Assembly: GCA_002347035.1 (NCBI GenBank)
Contig: DEAM01000005.1
Coordinates: 67,646 to 131,645 of the forward strand
Length of the DNA stretch: 64,000 nt
From: Gemmatimonadales bacterium UBA2982
GTDB lineage: Bacteria; Gemmatimonadota; Gemmatimonadetes; Longimicrobiales; Gaopeijiaceae
Reading direction: 5' to 3'
The position numbers and the translations under genes were made by a program. Below the pieces are notes generated by a model, which saw only the letters and a program-made list of their open reading frames with translations, was not told where the DNA came from and searched no databases. Shown one piece after another: positions 35,870-44,505 of the stretch; within the stretch, counting starts at the first letter, position 1; every line of letters starts with the position of its first letter.

Positions 35870-36598
35870 TTAAGCCACACCCCAGTGGATCGCCGCAATC
35901 CCACCGGTTAGGAGTTTCCACCCCACATCATGAAACCCCGCCTCTTCAAAAAGCCTCCCGAAACCTTCAGGCCCTGGGAACTCTTTAACTGACTCGGGCA
36001 GGTACGTATAGGCCCAGGGGTGCCCAGAGACAATCCGACCCACGACAGGAAGTAATCGATGGAAGTAAAACGTGTATATCATTCTCATCAAGCGACTTGG
36101 AGGATCTGTAAACTCTAGAACTACAAGTCGAGAACCTGGTTTTAGAACCCGGTGTACCTCAGTCAGCCCGAGCCGAACGTCAGCCAAGTTACGAACTCCA
36201 AACCCCACCATAGCACCATCAAAAGTATGGTTGCTAAAGGGTAACTGTAGAGAATCTCCACAGACACTCGAAATGTTCATGCGATCAGTCTTGGGGGCGC
36301 CCCTTACGAGCATAGGCTGGGCAAAGTCCGAGGCAATCACACGGCCCCTAAAGTCCTTCCGTTTGGCAAGTTCGAGCGCCAAATCAAGAGTTCCGGCGCA
36401 AGCGTCTAGGTATACACCTTCTGGAACTCGCTCCCAACTAAGTGCCCTAACCGCTTTCATACGCCACAAACGATCAATGTTAAAGCTGAGTAAATGGTTG
36501 AGTAGGTCGTAGCGCGGAGCAATCTCGGAAAAGAGCTGCCGCACCTGACTTGCTCGCTCCGAGCCCTCCCTAGGCGCGGCGTCGAACACAGGTTGCAT
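35870..36598 (-). CDS. menG: Demethylmenaquinone / ubiquinone methyltransferase
   Basis: SAM-dependent C-methyltransferase, last step of menaquinone synthesis (UbiE/MenG family). 242 aa. Seen: FSEIAPRYDLLNHLLSFNIDRLWR, the SAM site LDACAGTLDLALELAKR, SDFAQPML, FGVRNLADVRLGL, EVHRVLKPGSRLVVLEF and GIAAIHWGVA at the C-terminus. GGAG lies 8 nt before the ATG. Menaquinone is inferred from the absence of ubi genes in the window; ubiquinone methylation cannot be excluded. The 291 bp upstream (36599-36889) holds no gene I can support. Confidence 0.93.
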   Translation of the reverse strand: MQPVFDAAPREGSERASQVRQLFSEIAPRYDLLNHLLSFNIDRLWRMKAVRALSWERVPEGVYLDACAGTLDLALELAKRKDFRGRVIASDFAQPMLVRGAPKTDRMNISSVCGDSLQLPFSNHTFDGAMVGFGVRNLADVRLGLTEVHRVLKPGSRLVVLEFTDPPSRLMRMIYTFYFHRLLPVVGRIVSGHPWAYTYLPESVKEFPGPEGFGRLFEEAGFHDVGWKLLTGGIAAIHWGVA

Positions 36599-36889
36599 GA
36601 CACAACTCCGTTGGCTTCATAGCGCTCAAATCCCCTTGAAACTGGCCCAATACCGCAGAAAACAAAGCTACAGTAGATAACTTGGAGCTAGGCTCAACGG
36701 CTAGCCAGAACACACATCTCAAGGAACCCAAGATAGCTTCGTAAACTCGCTTGGTGCAGGCCAATTCGTGAATCGTGCGAAGATATAGGAATACTTGGAC
36801 TAAGTAGACCCTGGATCACTACCCTAGACGTCAGTTCAGACAAGGTGAAGGTTGTCTTAGGCTGATAACGGAAACTGCAGGAGACGTTG

Positions 36890-37126
36890 ATGCTTGGAAC
36901 ACTGCTTAAGCTACTCGGTGTCGGGATTCTCACGATATTTATAATCGGTATCGTGTTCTCAGCAGTCGGTGCGATCTTTTCCTTCAGCATAGGTCTGGTC
37001 AGCTTCCTTCTGTTTAGGATTGCCCCGCTACTACTAGTTGGATGGGTTGCCCTGAGGGTAATCGAAAAATTCCGAAGCAGAGATGCCCTTTCTGATGCAG
37101 ACCGTAAGTGGCTCGACGGTGAGTAG
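36890..37126 (+). CDS. Small membrane protein, hypothetical
   Basis: 78 aa from the ATG at 36890, with AGGAG 6 nt upstream (a TTG directly before it is less likely). Two closely spaced hydrophobic helices (about residues 5-30 and 33-55) are followed by a charged tail with a Asp/Arg-rich end (SDADRKWLDGE). No family recognised. It is 70 nt before the exported oxidoreductase and on the same strand. Confidence 0.6.
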   Translation: MLGTLLKLLGVGILTIFIIGIVFSAVGAIFSFSIGLVSFLLFRIAPLLLVGWVALRVIEKFRSRDALSDADRKWLDGE

Positions 37127-37196
37127 CTCTCAAAAGAGTGATCCCCATATCCTGATGCAGTTTATCGCCCAACCCCGTCTTTAGGAGTTCAGACCA

Positions 37197-38306
37197 GTGA
37201 TGATGAGGTCGACCTACCTGACAGGACTGCTCGCGAGCACCCTGACTGCTCTTTCTTCCTTCGCTTTTACAGAGCGGACTGACGCCCAAGAAACCATCCG
37301 CCAATATCAGCTAGAGCCCTCTGGGAACGAGCTTCAGTTGGTCATGAAGGAGGTGCCCAGACCGACACCGGGTGACCAAGAAGTTCTTGTGCGTGTGCGT
37401 GCTACGTCCCTTAACCGGCGCGACCTATCAATTTATCGATCTCGCTACGGGGGTGGTGACCGTAGTGGCTTGGTACCCTTGTCGGACGGAGCTGGCGAGG
37501 TAATCGAAGTGGGGCCCGAGGTCACACACTTTGCTGTGGGAGACCGCGTTATGGGCGTCTTCTTTGCAAATTGGGTTGATGGGCGAAGGACCCGCGAAGC
37601 TAATGCTTCAGCGAGGGGAGGTGCGATTGATGGCATGCTTTCTGAGATGGTTGTAAGCCATGAGGATGGCCTCATTCTGATACCAGAACACCTCTCATAC
37701 GAAGAAGCCGCGACGCTTCCTTGTGCCGCAGTCACAGCGTGGAATGGCCTCTTCACTCACGGCCGTCTGAGCGAAAATGACTTTGTTTTGCTTGAAGGCA
37801 CTGGAGGCGTGTCAGTATTTGGCCTCCAGCTTACAGTAGCGGCAGGAGCACGACCAATCATTACTAGCTCCCAAGATGAAAAACTGGCGCGCGCGCGCCA
37901 GTTAGGTGCTTTCGGAACAGTTAATTACCGGACGAACCCCGATTGGCAAAATGAGGTACGAAAACTTACCGGTGACGAAGGGGTTGCTCATGTGCTTGAA
38001 GTTGGTGGGCAGGACACTCTAGAGAAAGCCATTCAAGCTCTCGACTACGATGGGCATATCGCCATGATTGGCGCGCTGTCGGGCTCTTCCGGACGCATGC
38101 CTACAGGCTCGTTCATAGGACTAGGTATGCGGGTAACCGGTATCTACGTCGGGTCACGTGAAGACTTCGAGGCAATGAACGCGTTCCTATATGAACATCA
38201 AATCCACCCCATCATTGACCGAGTATTCAGCTTTGAAGAGGCGGAAGCTGCTTACGAGCACATGGCAAGCAATCAGCACCTTGGAAAAATTGTGATCAGA
38301 CTCTGA
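37197..38306 (+). CDS. MDR-family NAD(P)-dependent oxidoreductase with signal peptide
   Basis: 369 aa. After a signal-peptide-like N-terminus (about residues 1-31, ending TDAQ) the medium-chain dehydrogenase fold begins: RVRATSLNRRDLSIYRSRYGG, GDGAGEV-type LSDGAGEVIEVG, LPCAAVTAWNGLF, the Rossmann motif LEGTGGVSVFGLQ and IDRVFSFEEAEAAYEHM. The usual catalytic Cys/His zinc site is not evident, so it is closer to zinc-independent quinone-reductase-like members. The GTG at 37197 fits the AGGAG site best (9 nt); ATGs at 37200 and 37203 are alternatives. Export of an NAD(P) enzyme is unusual. Confidence 0.85.
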   Translation: MMMRSTYLTGLLASTLTALSSFAFTERTDAQETIRQYQLEPSGNELQLVMKEVPRPTPGDQEVLVRVRATSLNRRDLSIYRSRYGGGDRSGLVPLSDGAGEVIEVGPEVTHFAVGDRVMGVFFANWVDGRRTREANASARGGAIDGMLSEMVVSHEDGLILIPEHLSYEEAATLPCAAVTAWNGLFTHGRLSENDFVLLEGTGGVSVFGLQLTVAAGARPIITSSQDEKLARARQLGAFGTVNYRTNPDWQNEVRKLTGDEGVAHVLEVGGQDTLEKAIQALDYDGHIAMIGALSGSSGRMPTGSFIGLGMRVTGIYVGSREDFEAMNAFLYEHQIHPIIDRVFSFEEAEAAYEHMASNQHLGKIVIRL

Positions 38307-38312
38307 GGGGTC

Positions 38313-39416
38313 TTAAGCCCTTAAAACTGAAACCGTGTCCAGGACCTTATTTGCAATGCCGTCCAATGCCTCTGCCGCACTTGAATTAGGAGCAGACACC
38401 ACCGTAGGCGCGCCGCTGTCTCCTGCTTGAGCTACTGCGGGATCCAGTGGAATCCGGCCAAGGAAGGCCAATTCCATCTCTGTGGCTAGAGCCTCTCCAC
38501 CGCCTGACCCGAATACGTTGACAACTTCATTGCAGTGGGGGCAGGCTAGACCGCTCATATTCTCCACGATGCCTAGTACTCGGGTGTTCACACGCTCGAA
38601 CATCTTTACCCCGCGACGAACATCTCCAGTGGAAACGTCCTGTGGAGTTGTCACCATTACAGCTCCATCTAGGTCAATCGTCTGAACAAGCGATAACTGA
38701 GCATCGCCGGTTCCTGGAGGCATATCGACCACCAACAAGTCTAATTGGCCCCAGTCCACCTGCTGAAGAAACTGCTTGAGCACTCCTGAGATAAGCGGGC
38801 CCCGCATGATAGCAGGCTGCTCCTTATCGAGAAGAAAGCCAAGACTCATTAGGCGAACACCATGAGCTTCTAGAGGCTCTATCAACTCGTTTCCCTTCTC
38901 GCCACTGACGTTTGGGCGCTTTTCAACCCCAAACATGAGTGGAATATTCGGCCCGTATATATCGGCATCAAGTAGACCCACGCGCTGTCCTGTTCCGGCG
39001 ACAGCAGCGGCCAAGTTAGCCGCCACCATAGACTTGCCCACCCCCCCCTTCCCAGAGCTAACTGCTACGACATGACGGACGTCTGGCAGAACCCCAGGCT
39101 TGGGTGTAGGAGCTGGCACCGACCCAGGCTTCAAGCCACCCTGTCGCCCACCACCACCTGCGGGTGCCATTTGAGGTAAATCTACCTTTAGCTTCACCTC
39201 GGTGATCCCGTCGAGAACTTCGACTGTGGTCCGTACTTGTTTAACTAGGTCGGTTGGGTCGTCAGGACGAAGGAGAAATTGAAAGCGCGCAACACCATTC
39301 TCATCGACTTCCAGATTTTGTACGTGGCCTCCGGCAATCAAATCCTTCCCAGACCCAGGATGGGAAATACTGGCCAAGGCAGCCATCACCGAGCGGCGTA
39401 GCTCGTCAGTGTTCAT
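38313..39416 (-). CDS. mrp: Mrp/ApbC-type iron-sulfur carrier ATPase
   Basis: Carries and delivers Fe-S clusters to apoproteins. 367 aa: an N-terminal MIP18/DUF59 domain (about residues 5-85), a Gly/Pro linker and a deviant Walker ATPase domain with SSGKGGVGKSMVAANLA, DADIYGPNIPLMFG, VVDMPPGTGDAQL, and the cluster-binding CPHC in NMSGLACPHC. Convergent with the MDR gene 6 bp away. Confidence 0.94.
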   Translation of the reverse strand: MNTDELRRSVMAALASISHPGSGKDLIAGGHVQNLEVDENGVARFQFLLRPDDPTDLVKQVRTTVEVLDGITEVKLKVDLPQMAPAGGGGRQGGLKPGSVPAPTPKPGVLPDVRHVVAVSSGKGGVGKSMVAANLAAAVAGTGQRVGLLDADIYGPNIPLMFGVEKRPNVSGEKGNELIEPLEAHGVRLMSLGFLLDKEQPAIMRGPLISGVLKQFLQQVDWGQLDLLVVDMPPGTGDAQLSLVQTIDLDGAVMVTTPQDVSTGDVRRGVKMFERVNTRVLGIVENMSGLACPHCNEVVNVFGSGGGEALATEMELAFLGRIPLDPAVAQAGDSGAPTVVSAPNSSAAEALDGIANKVLDTVSVLRA

Positions 39417-39621
39417 GAGACATATAGAAAAGGGATCAGTTTCTTAGAGGATTCCTGCGATCGCACCAGCATGCAATGAACCTATACGAGGCCATCTACC
39501 CGTCTAGTGATGTAGCGGTCCAAACATTCGAGGTCGCGATCTTACCTTAGTGACTCTGCTCTTCGATATAGCTCTCCGCATCGCGACGAACTGAAGTATA
39601 CTCTAACCAGGCAACATTTAG

Positions 39622-40794
39622 TTAATCCACAACTTCTAGAGCCTGCTCTATGTCGGCGATGAGGTCCTGGGAATTTTCGATTCCGACGCTAATCCGCACA
39701 AAACCGTCTGGAATACCCTGCGCTTCCCGTTCCTCCTGGGTGAGTCCCGCATGGGATGTATGTCTTGGCTGTGATACCAGTGTCTCCACTCCTCCAAGAC
39801 TGGGTGCAGCAACAGCTATTTTGAGAGCACTCAAAAATTGGTCAGCCGCCGCCCCTCCCCCCTTGAGGACGATAGATACGACACCTCCAAAACCAGTCAT
39901 CAACTCAGCAGCTACCTTGTGGTCAGGGTGTGAGGGCAACCCAGGGTAAATCACCCGCCCGATAGCGGAGTGACCGCTAAGACGCTCCGAAACCTCAAGC
40001 GCATTCTGGTTGTGCACCTGAATGCGTGCCTCGAGCGTGCGCAGTCCTCGATCTAAGAGCCAAGCGGTATGAGGATCGAGGGCCGGCCCATACAAATGCG
40101 ACATGGCAATCACCTCAGAGACCAAGGCTTGTGGGCCTGCAACAACCCCAGCAATAAGGTCAGAGTGGCCTCCCAGGTACTTGGTGGCACTATGAATTAT
40201 CATATCGATCCCCAACGACGCTGCCCTGAGGTTCACTGGCGAAGCAAAGGTTGCATCGCACAGAACCTTGATACCGCGCTCTCGAGCCAACGCCACTAAG
40301 GGACGCGGGTCAAGCACCCTCAACGTCGGGTTGTCCGGCATCTCGATGAATATGACCCGTGTCTCAGGACGAACTGCTTCTTCCCACCCACCTTCATCTG
40401 GGTCTACAAATGTTGTGTCCACACCGCGCCTAGGTAGCTCTAGAGTCAGCAACTTTTGGGTTGCACCATAAAGCCGTGAAGAGGCTACGACGTGATCCCC
40501 AACACCGGTCAGGGCCAAGAGAGCCATTGCTGTGGCAGCCATGCCGCTCGCTAATGCGCCAGCTGCTTCTGTTCCCTCAAGTGCTGCTACCTTGCGACCG
40601 ACCTCAACCTGATTTGGGTTATTGCCGAACCGGCTGTAGATCAACTCGCCGTCCGCAGGGCTAGCCCAGTGAAAAGTTGCGCTCTGCATGATCGGTGGGA
40701 CGATTGGACTTCCCGGAGGCGAATCTGTTTCCTCTCCGTGAATACCCAAGGTGGCAGGGCCTAAGTTGCTCGCTGATAATCGTTCGTTAGACAT
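39622..40794 (-). CDS. Cys/Met-metabolism PLP enzyme (cystathionine gamma-synthase/lyase-like)
   Basis: 390 aa, fold-type I PLP enzyme of trans-sulfuration. Seen: YSRFGNNPNQVEVGRKVAALEGTEA (in part), SGMAATAMALLAL, the PLP-facing Tyr in SRLYGATQ, DNPTLRVLDP and the Schiff-base Lys in HSATKYLGGHSD (about residue 202). C-terminal SLGGVETLVSQPRHTSHAGL fits gamma-lyase, gamma-synthase or methionine gamma-lyase; sequence alone does not separate these. A 205-bp gap (39417-39621) lies between it and mrp. Confidence 0.9.
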   Translation of the reverse strand: MSNERLSASNLGPATLGIHGEETDSPPGSPIVPPIMQSATFHWASPADGELIYSRFGNNPNQVEVGRKVAALEGTEAAGALASGMAATAMALLALTGVGDHVVASSRLYGATQKLLTLELPRRGVDTTFVDPDEGGWEEAVRPETRVIFIEMPDNPTLRVLDPRPLVALARERGIKVLCDATFASPVNLRAASLGIDMIIHSATKYLGGHSDLIAGVVAGPQALVSEVIAMSHLYGPALDPHTAWLLDRGLRTLEARIQVHNQNALEVSERLSGHSAIGRVIYPGLPSHPDHKVAAELMTGFGGVVSIVLKGGGAAADQFLSALKIAVAAPSLGGVETLVSQPRHTSHAGLTQEEREAQGIPDGFVRISVGIENSQDLIADIEQALEVVD

Positions 40795-40809
40795 GGGAAA
40801 TCCCGGCGC

Positions 40810-41406
40810 CTAGAAGAATTGTGCAACGAGGCCGCTCAGAGCATGGATACCGCCCGAACTGGGGCTACGGAATGCCAAGCGCCGATCGATTAGCGAAGAA
40901 ACTGCTGCCTGATCCCGTTCTTCGAAAACTGTTCCGATCTGTCCCATTGTAACCAGTCCTGCATCTTCAAGTGCCATCCAGGCGCGACCCTCAGCTGCGG
41001 ATCTCTGGCCTAACAGGCTGTATTTATTGGGCTCCGTCTCTGCTACAGCAGCGAGTCCCCGACGCTCCAGGACTGTCTGAACCTGACCTCGGTGCCGCTC
41101 GTGCACACCACGGAAAACAAAAAATTCCTCGCGCGACTCACCTTGTATTGAGTCCTCTAGTAGTTTTGCCACAACCTCATCCGCACACGAAAAATCCAGG
41201 ATAACTACTTCTGATAGGTCAATCAGAGAAATCGCCACCCGCCTCCTAAAGGAGCGGTTGGAGTTCCCCTGAAGCTGAGTCTTGATTGCCATCCTAACAG
41301 CACGGCCAGTGGGTCTCGTAACCAGATGTGAATAAAGAGACGTCCGTGTTCGCTGCAGAACTTCGCCTACATCGATAGCAATCGGATCCAGCCATACCTC
41401 ACTCAC
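40810..41406 (-). CDS. STAS-like (DUF4325-type) protein with C-terminal winged-helix-like region
   Basis: 198 aa. Residues about 50-130 look like a STAS-type alpha/beta unit: RRVAISLIDLSEVVILDFSCADEVVAKLLED, with the VxLDFS strand and SCAD helix. The C-terminal 65 residues (AEGRAWMALEDAGLVTMGQIGTVF, SLIDRRLAFR) resemble a small winged helix. The start overlaps the STAS-GHKL gene by 4 nt. This points to a partner-switch relay: ATPase/kinase plus STAS-like target. Assignment by pattern, not by search. Confidence 0.65.
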   Translation of the reverse strand: MSEVWLDPIAIDVGEVLQRTRTSLYSHLVTRPTGRAVRMAIKTQLQGNSNRSFRRRVAISLIDLSEVVILDFSCADEVVAKLLEDSIQGESREEFFVFRGVHERHRGQVQTVLERRGLAAVAETEPNKYSLLGQRSAAEGRAWMALEDAGLVTMGQIGTVFEERDQAAVSSLIDRRLAFRSPSSGGIHALSGLVAQFF

Positions 41407-42290
41407 TTCTCCACCTTCGCTGGAAGAACGATTGCAATCTGAGACCCAGGGAATGGCTCCATACCATCAACGAGTGGTGGAGAATCATCCCAGGCGGGAA
41501 CCTGCCCAATACGAGCAGTGCCGCTCCGGATTGTGATCGCCCCATCCCAGCGACGCACCTGGCGTCGGATCTGTTGGATACCTTGGCCTCGGCCAGAATC
41601 GGAAAAGCGGGTCAGACCGTGAAGAAATGCTGCCTCCAAAGCAGTTGCATCGCTCCAACGATCTCCGTATCGGGACGAATGCTCGTCGCTCAAAGATCTG
41701 CGAAAACCGCGACCCAAGTCCATTACAGAAATGACCACTACAAAACGGCCCAGTCGATGCTTCCAGTTATATGCTTGAGCAGCCACCCAGCCTGGAGCCT
41801 CGGCATGTTCGATGATATTCTGGCAAACTTCCGAAAGAATCACTGAGAACTGTACCACGGAAGTCACTGAGTATCCAAGTTTAGAGGTTAAGATAACTCC
41901 AGCTCGCTGCTGTACCCGATCAACTACGTCATGAACATCCGCGTTCCCCGCGATCGAAGTGACCTCCAATAGAACGTCTGAATCCCCATTACTGTCCCGA
42001 CCCCTCTGGCCCTCTATCTCAAATACCTCCTGAGCAGAGTTGAAAAAGCCCATTCGCGAGAGGTAGCCCCTAACCTCCGTGCTTTCCGGAACTTCTAAGC
42101 GAGGTATCGCACCTTGTTTCTGGGCTGTTACAGCTCCTGCCGTAAGCAAGCCCACCATGCCACTTGGGTCGATCCACCGAAGACGCCTAGCATCGAAGAG
42201 ACTTCTCTCCTCCCCGAGCAGCGCTACCTGATCCAATAGGCCATCTATAGTCCGATGATCCAGCGTTCCCGGAACTGGTATGACGTTCAC
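41403..42290 (-). CDS. STAS-GHKL ATPase fusion (anti-sigma/partner-switch type)
   Basis: 295 aa. Residues 1-90 resemble a STAS domain (RSLFDARRLRWIDPSGMVGLLTAG). Residues about 105-291 form a GHKL ATPase: N box around SVILSEVCQNIIEHAE (Glu154, Asn158), G1 box DLGRG (191-195) and G2 box SGRGQGIQQI (232-241). There is no dimerisation/phosphoacceptor His domain, so it is closer to SpoIIAB/RsbW kinases than to a sensor kinase. It overlaps the STAS-like gene and the PfkB-like kinase by 4 nt each. Confidence 0.75.
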   Translation of the reverse strand: MNVIPVPGTLDHRTIDGLLDQVALLGEERSLFDARRLRWIDPSGMVGLLTAGAVTAQKQGAIPRLEVPESTEVRGYLSRMGFFNSAQEVFEIEGQRGRDSNGDSDVLLEVTSIAGNADVHDVVDRVQQRAGVILTSKLGYSVTSVVQFSVILSEVCQNIIEHAEAPGWVAAQAYNWKHRLGRFVVVISVMDLGRGFRRSLSDEHSSRYGDRWSDATALEAAFLHGLTRFSDSGRGQGIQQIRRQVRRWDGAITIRSGTARIGQVPAWDDSPPLVDGMEPFPGSQIAIVLPAKVEK

Positions 42291-43276
42291 ACCTGCTCCT
42301 CGACATGTGAAAGTTGCCCAGTCAAGTGACGATAGAGCCCTCGGGCGCCACGGTGCTCGACATTCAGTCCGGCATTGTGATTAGCCGTGCACATCGCTTC
42401 AGACAGTTGGTCGCCGGCTAACAAACGGGCGAAGACCGTAGCACCCCAAACATCTCCACACCCTGTCGGGTCACCAACTCGTGGAGCACTATCGAGATCA
42501 ACTTTTCCACTCAGAGCCCGTTCCGCCACGGTCACCTCCAGATGCTTGTGCCAGGTAGTCGGGAGAGGATCAAAATCATCGCTCACTACGTATGCAGCGC
42601 CTCTCGAACCCAGAGTCACTGTGATCAGTTTCAGTTCAGGACCCAGAGCACCAGCAGCAAGCTGCCACGGATCTCCCGATGCACCTAGGAGATCAAACTC
42701 ATTTTCATTCATCTGGACAGCATCAAAGCACCTCAGCCATGTAGACCACGCCTCCAGCGTCCTTGGGACCCTTTGGCCATAGTGGTTCATACTTAGAAAT
42801 AACGAGTGCAAATCAGCATAAGTAGGTCTCTTGTAACCGGTCCGAAGAGCTAGGGCGGTCTCAAGTGTCATCTCAAATCCCGAAATGAAGTTCACGTACA
42901 GAGCGTCACAGAGTTCCACTAAGGGAGCGAGTTCCGGCCATGTCCAGGAAGGAACACCTCCCGTAAGCCGCTCTACTCGAAGAGCCTGATCAAGATATCG
43001 AAGCTCAACTCGGTTGTTGGGCTCAGGGACAACCACTAGGCCAGTATCACTAAGCCCTGGAATCTCATTCAAAAAATGTCGCCCGCCCTCAGCCAAATCC
43101 TTACCAATTTTTAGGATCGGCATGACGCTCCAACCATCCGGCAACGCTGAACGAAGTGCAGCTAAAGCGTACCCAATACCACCCCACTCCTCGACAGGTT
43201 CTGACCGCCCATCCCGATCAAGTATCCGATCCCATACTAGGGTTCCGATCACACCGATTGTCCGACCTTCTTTCAT
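42287..43276 (-). CDS. PfkB-family carbohydrate/nucleoside kinase
   Basis: 329 aa from the ATG at 43276, which overlaps the ROK stop by 4 nt; the frame upstream lies inside the ROK gene. Seen: GVIGTLVWDRI start, EEWGGIGYALAAL (GG motif), MNENEFDLLG and the anion-hole/catalytic motif DPTGCGDVWGA (269-279, base Asp275), where the more usual form is DTTGAGD. The substrate is unknown; a ribokinase-like sugar or nucleoside kinase. Confidence 0.82.
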   Translation of the reverse strand: MKEGRTIGVIGTLVWDRILDRDGRSEPVEEWGGIGYALAALRSALPDGWSVMPILKIGKDLAEGGRHFLNEIPGLSDTGLVVVPEPNNRVELRYLDQALRVERLTGGVPSWTWPELAPLVELCDALYVNFISGFEMTLETALALRTGYKRPTYADLHSLFLSMNHYGQRVPRTLEAWSTWLRCFDAVQMNENEFDLLGASGDPWQLAAGALGPELKLITVTLGSRGAAYVVSDDFDPLPTTWHKHLEVTVAERALSGKVDLDSAPRVGDPTGCGDVWGATVFARLLAGDQLSEAMCTANHNAGLNVEHRGARGLYRHLTGQLSHVEEQV

Positions 43277-44262
43277 TGGTCCATCTCGCACGTGGCAACG
43301 AATATGCCAGCCGCCCCTATAACGCCCGCTTTCTGGGTCAGTTCCCCCGGTACAATCTGACAAGCGTCAACCGCTGACTTGAAGGCCCTGCGTCGGACCT
43401 CAGAGCGGAGAGGCCCAAAAAGGTGGTCTCCTGACCTTGTAACGCCGCCCACTATGACCACGATTTCAGGGTTGAACGTATTCACTAGATTGGCGATGCC
43501 CGCACCCAAAATCTTGGCGGTTTCGAGCATGACCTCATGCGCGTAGTCGTCGCCCTGGACCAAAGCATCGTAGACGGTAATAGCTGTGATCTGGTCCAGA
43601 TCGCCATCCACCAGTTTGACTAGCAAAGACTTGTAACCTGCTTCTAACCCTTCGCGAGCTCTAGCTGCAATGTTAGGGCCGGATGCGTACGCCTCCAAGC
43701 AACCATAATTGCCGCATGCGCAGCGACGTCCAGTAAAATCAATTGTAGTATGACCGATTTCACCAGCGCTGCCCGAAGCCCCGTGTATAATCCGCCCGTC
43801 GACGATTAAGCCAGCACCAATTCCTGTACCTAGGGTAACCCCTGAAAGCACTCCAGCACCCCGACCAGCGCCCTGCCACCATTCACCATAAGTGGCACAG
43901 TTCGCATCATTATCCAGCGTCGCAGGCAGCCCAAGTTGCTCCGAAATATGATCCCGCATTGGGTAGTTGCTCCAGCCGAGATTCGGTGCTGTTAATACCA
44001 CCCCAGCCTTAAGGTCAATGGACCCTGGGCAGCCGATACCAATGCCGACAACCTGTTCCTGAGATGCCCCGGTCCTTTGAAGAGTCTCCGAAATTACAGC
44101 GTTTGCCATAGTGCCCACGTCACTCACTACTGCCGCAGGCCCGCGTTGGCCTCTCGTCGCCGCCGACCTGAGAGCCACCGGCTCCCCACCCTCAGCCGGA
44201 ATGACGCCTACTACCAGGTTAGTGCCCCCAATATCCACACCAATTACGTATTTCTCAGTCAT
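43273..44262 (-). CDS. ROK-family sugar kinase (glucokinase-like)
   Basis: 329 aa from the ATG at 44262 (a GTG at 44271 is also possible). Seen: ATP motif VDIGGTNLVVGV (Asp10), the catalytic Asp in DNDANCATYGEWW, the ROK signature GTGIGAGLIVDGRIIHGASGSAGEIGH (in part) and the zinc motif CACGNYGCLEAY. Glucokinase is the common activity. It starts the cassette of two kinases, STAS-GHKL and STAS-like genes, all joined by 4-nt overlaps. The 243 bp upstream shows no gene. Confidence 0.9.
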   Translation of the reverse strand: MTEKYVIGVDIGGTNLVVGVIPAEGGEPVALRSAATRGQRGPAAVVSDVGTMANAVISETLQRTGASQEQVVGIGIGCPGSIDLKAGVVLTAPNLGWSNYPMRDHISEQLGLPATLDNDANCATYGEWWQGAGRGAGVLSGVTLGTGIGAGLIVDGRIIHGASGSAGEIGHTTIDFTGRRCACGNYGCLEAYASGPNIAARAREGLEAGYKSLLVKLVDGDLDQITAITVYDALVQGDDYAHEVMLETAKILGAGIANLVNTFNPEIVVIVGGVTRSGDHLFGPLRSEVRRRAFKSAVDACQIVPGELTQKAGVIGAAGIFVATCEMDQ

Positions 44263-44505
44263 GGGCTCCACACCCTAGACACCTCCCCTTAACCGCTTCC
44301 TCTGCATTGTGTGGCACTAATAGTCACCCGCGTTCCTTTTGCCCTAGCCTGAAAGGTCTTGAACATTGAACAGAATTGAACCGAAAAGAGCAAAGAACTC
44401 GATGATCCAGCTTAGCTGGAAGCATCCGGCGGCCCAGTAGTGACGTTGGAAACCGAACGGAAGCCAAGATAGAGTTTCCTGAAGGTTTAGAGGAGGAGGT
44501 TGTCT

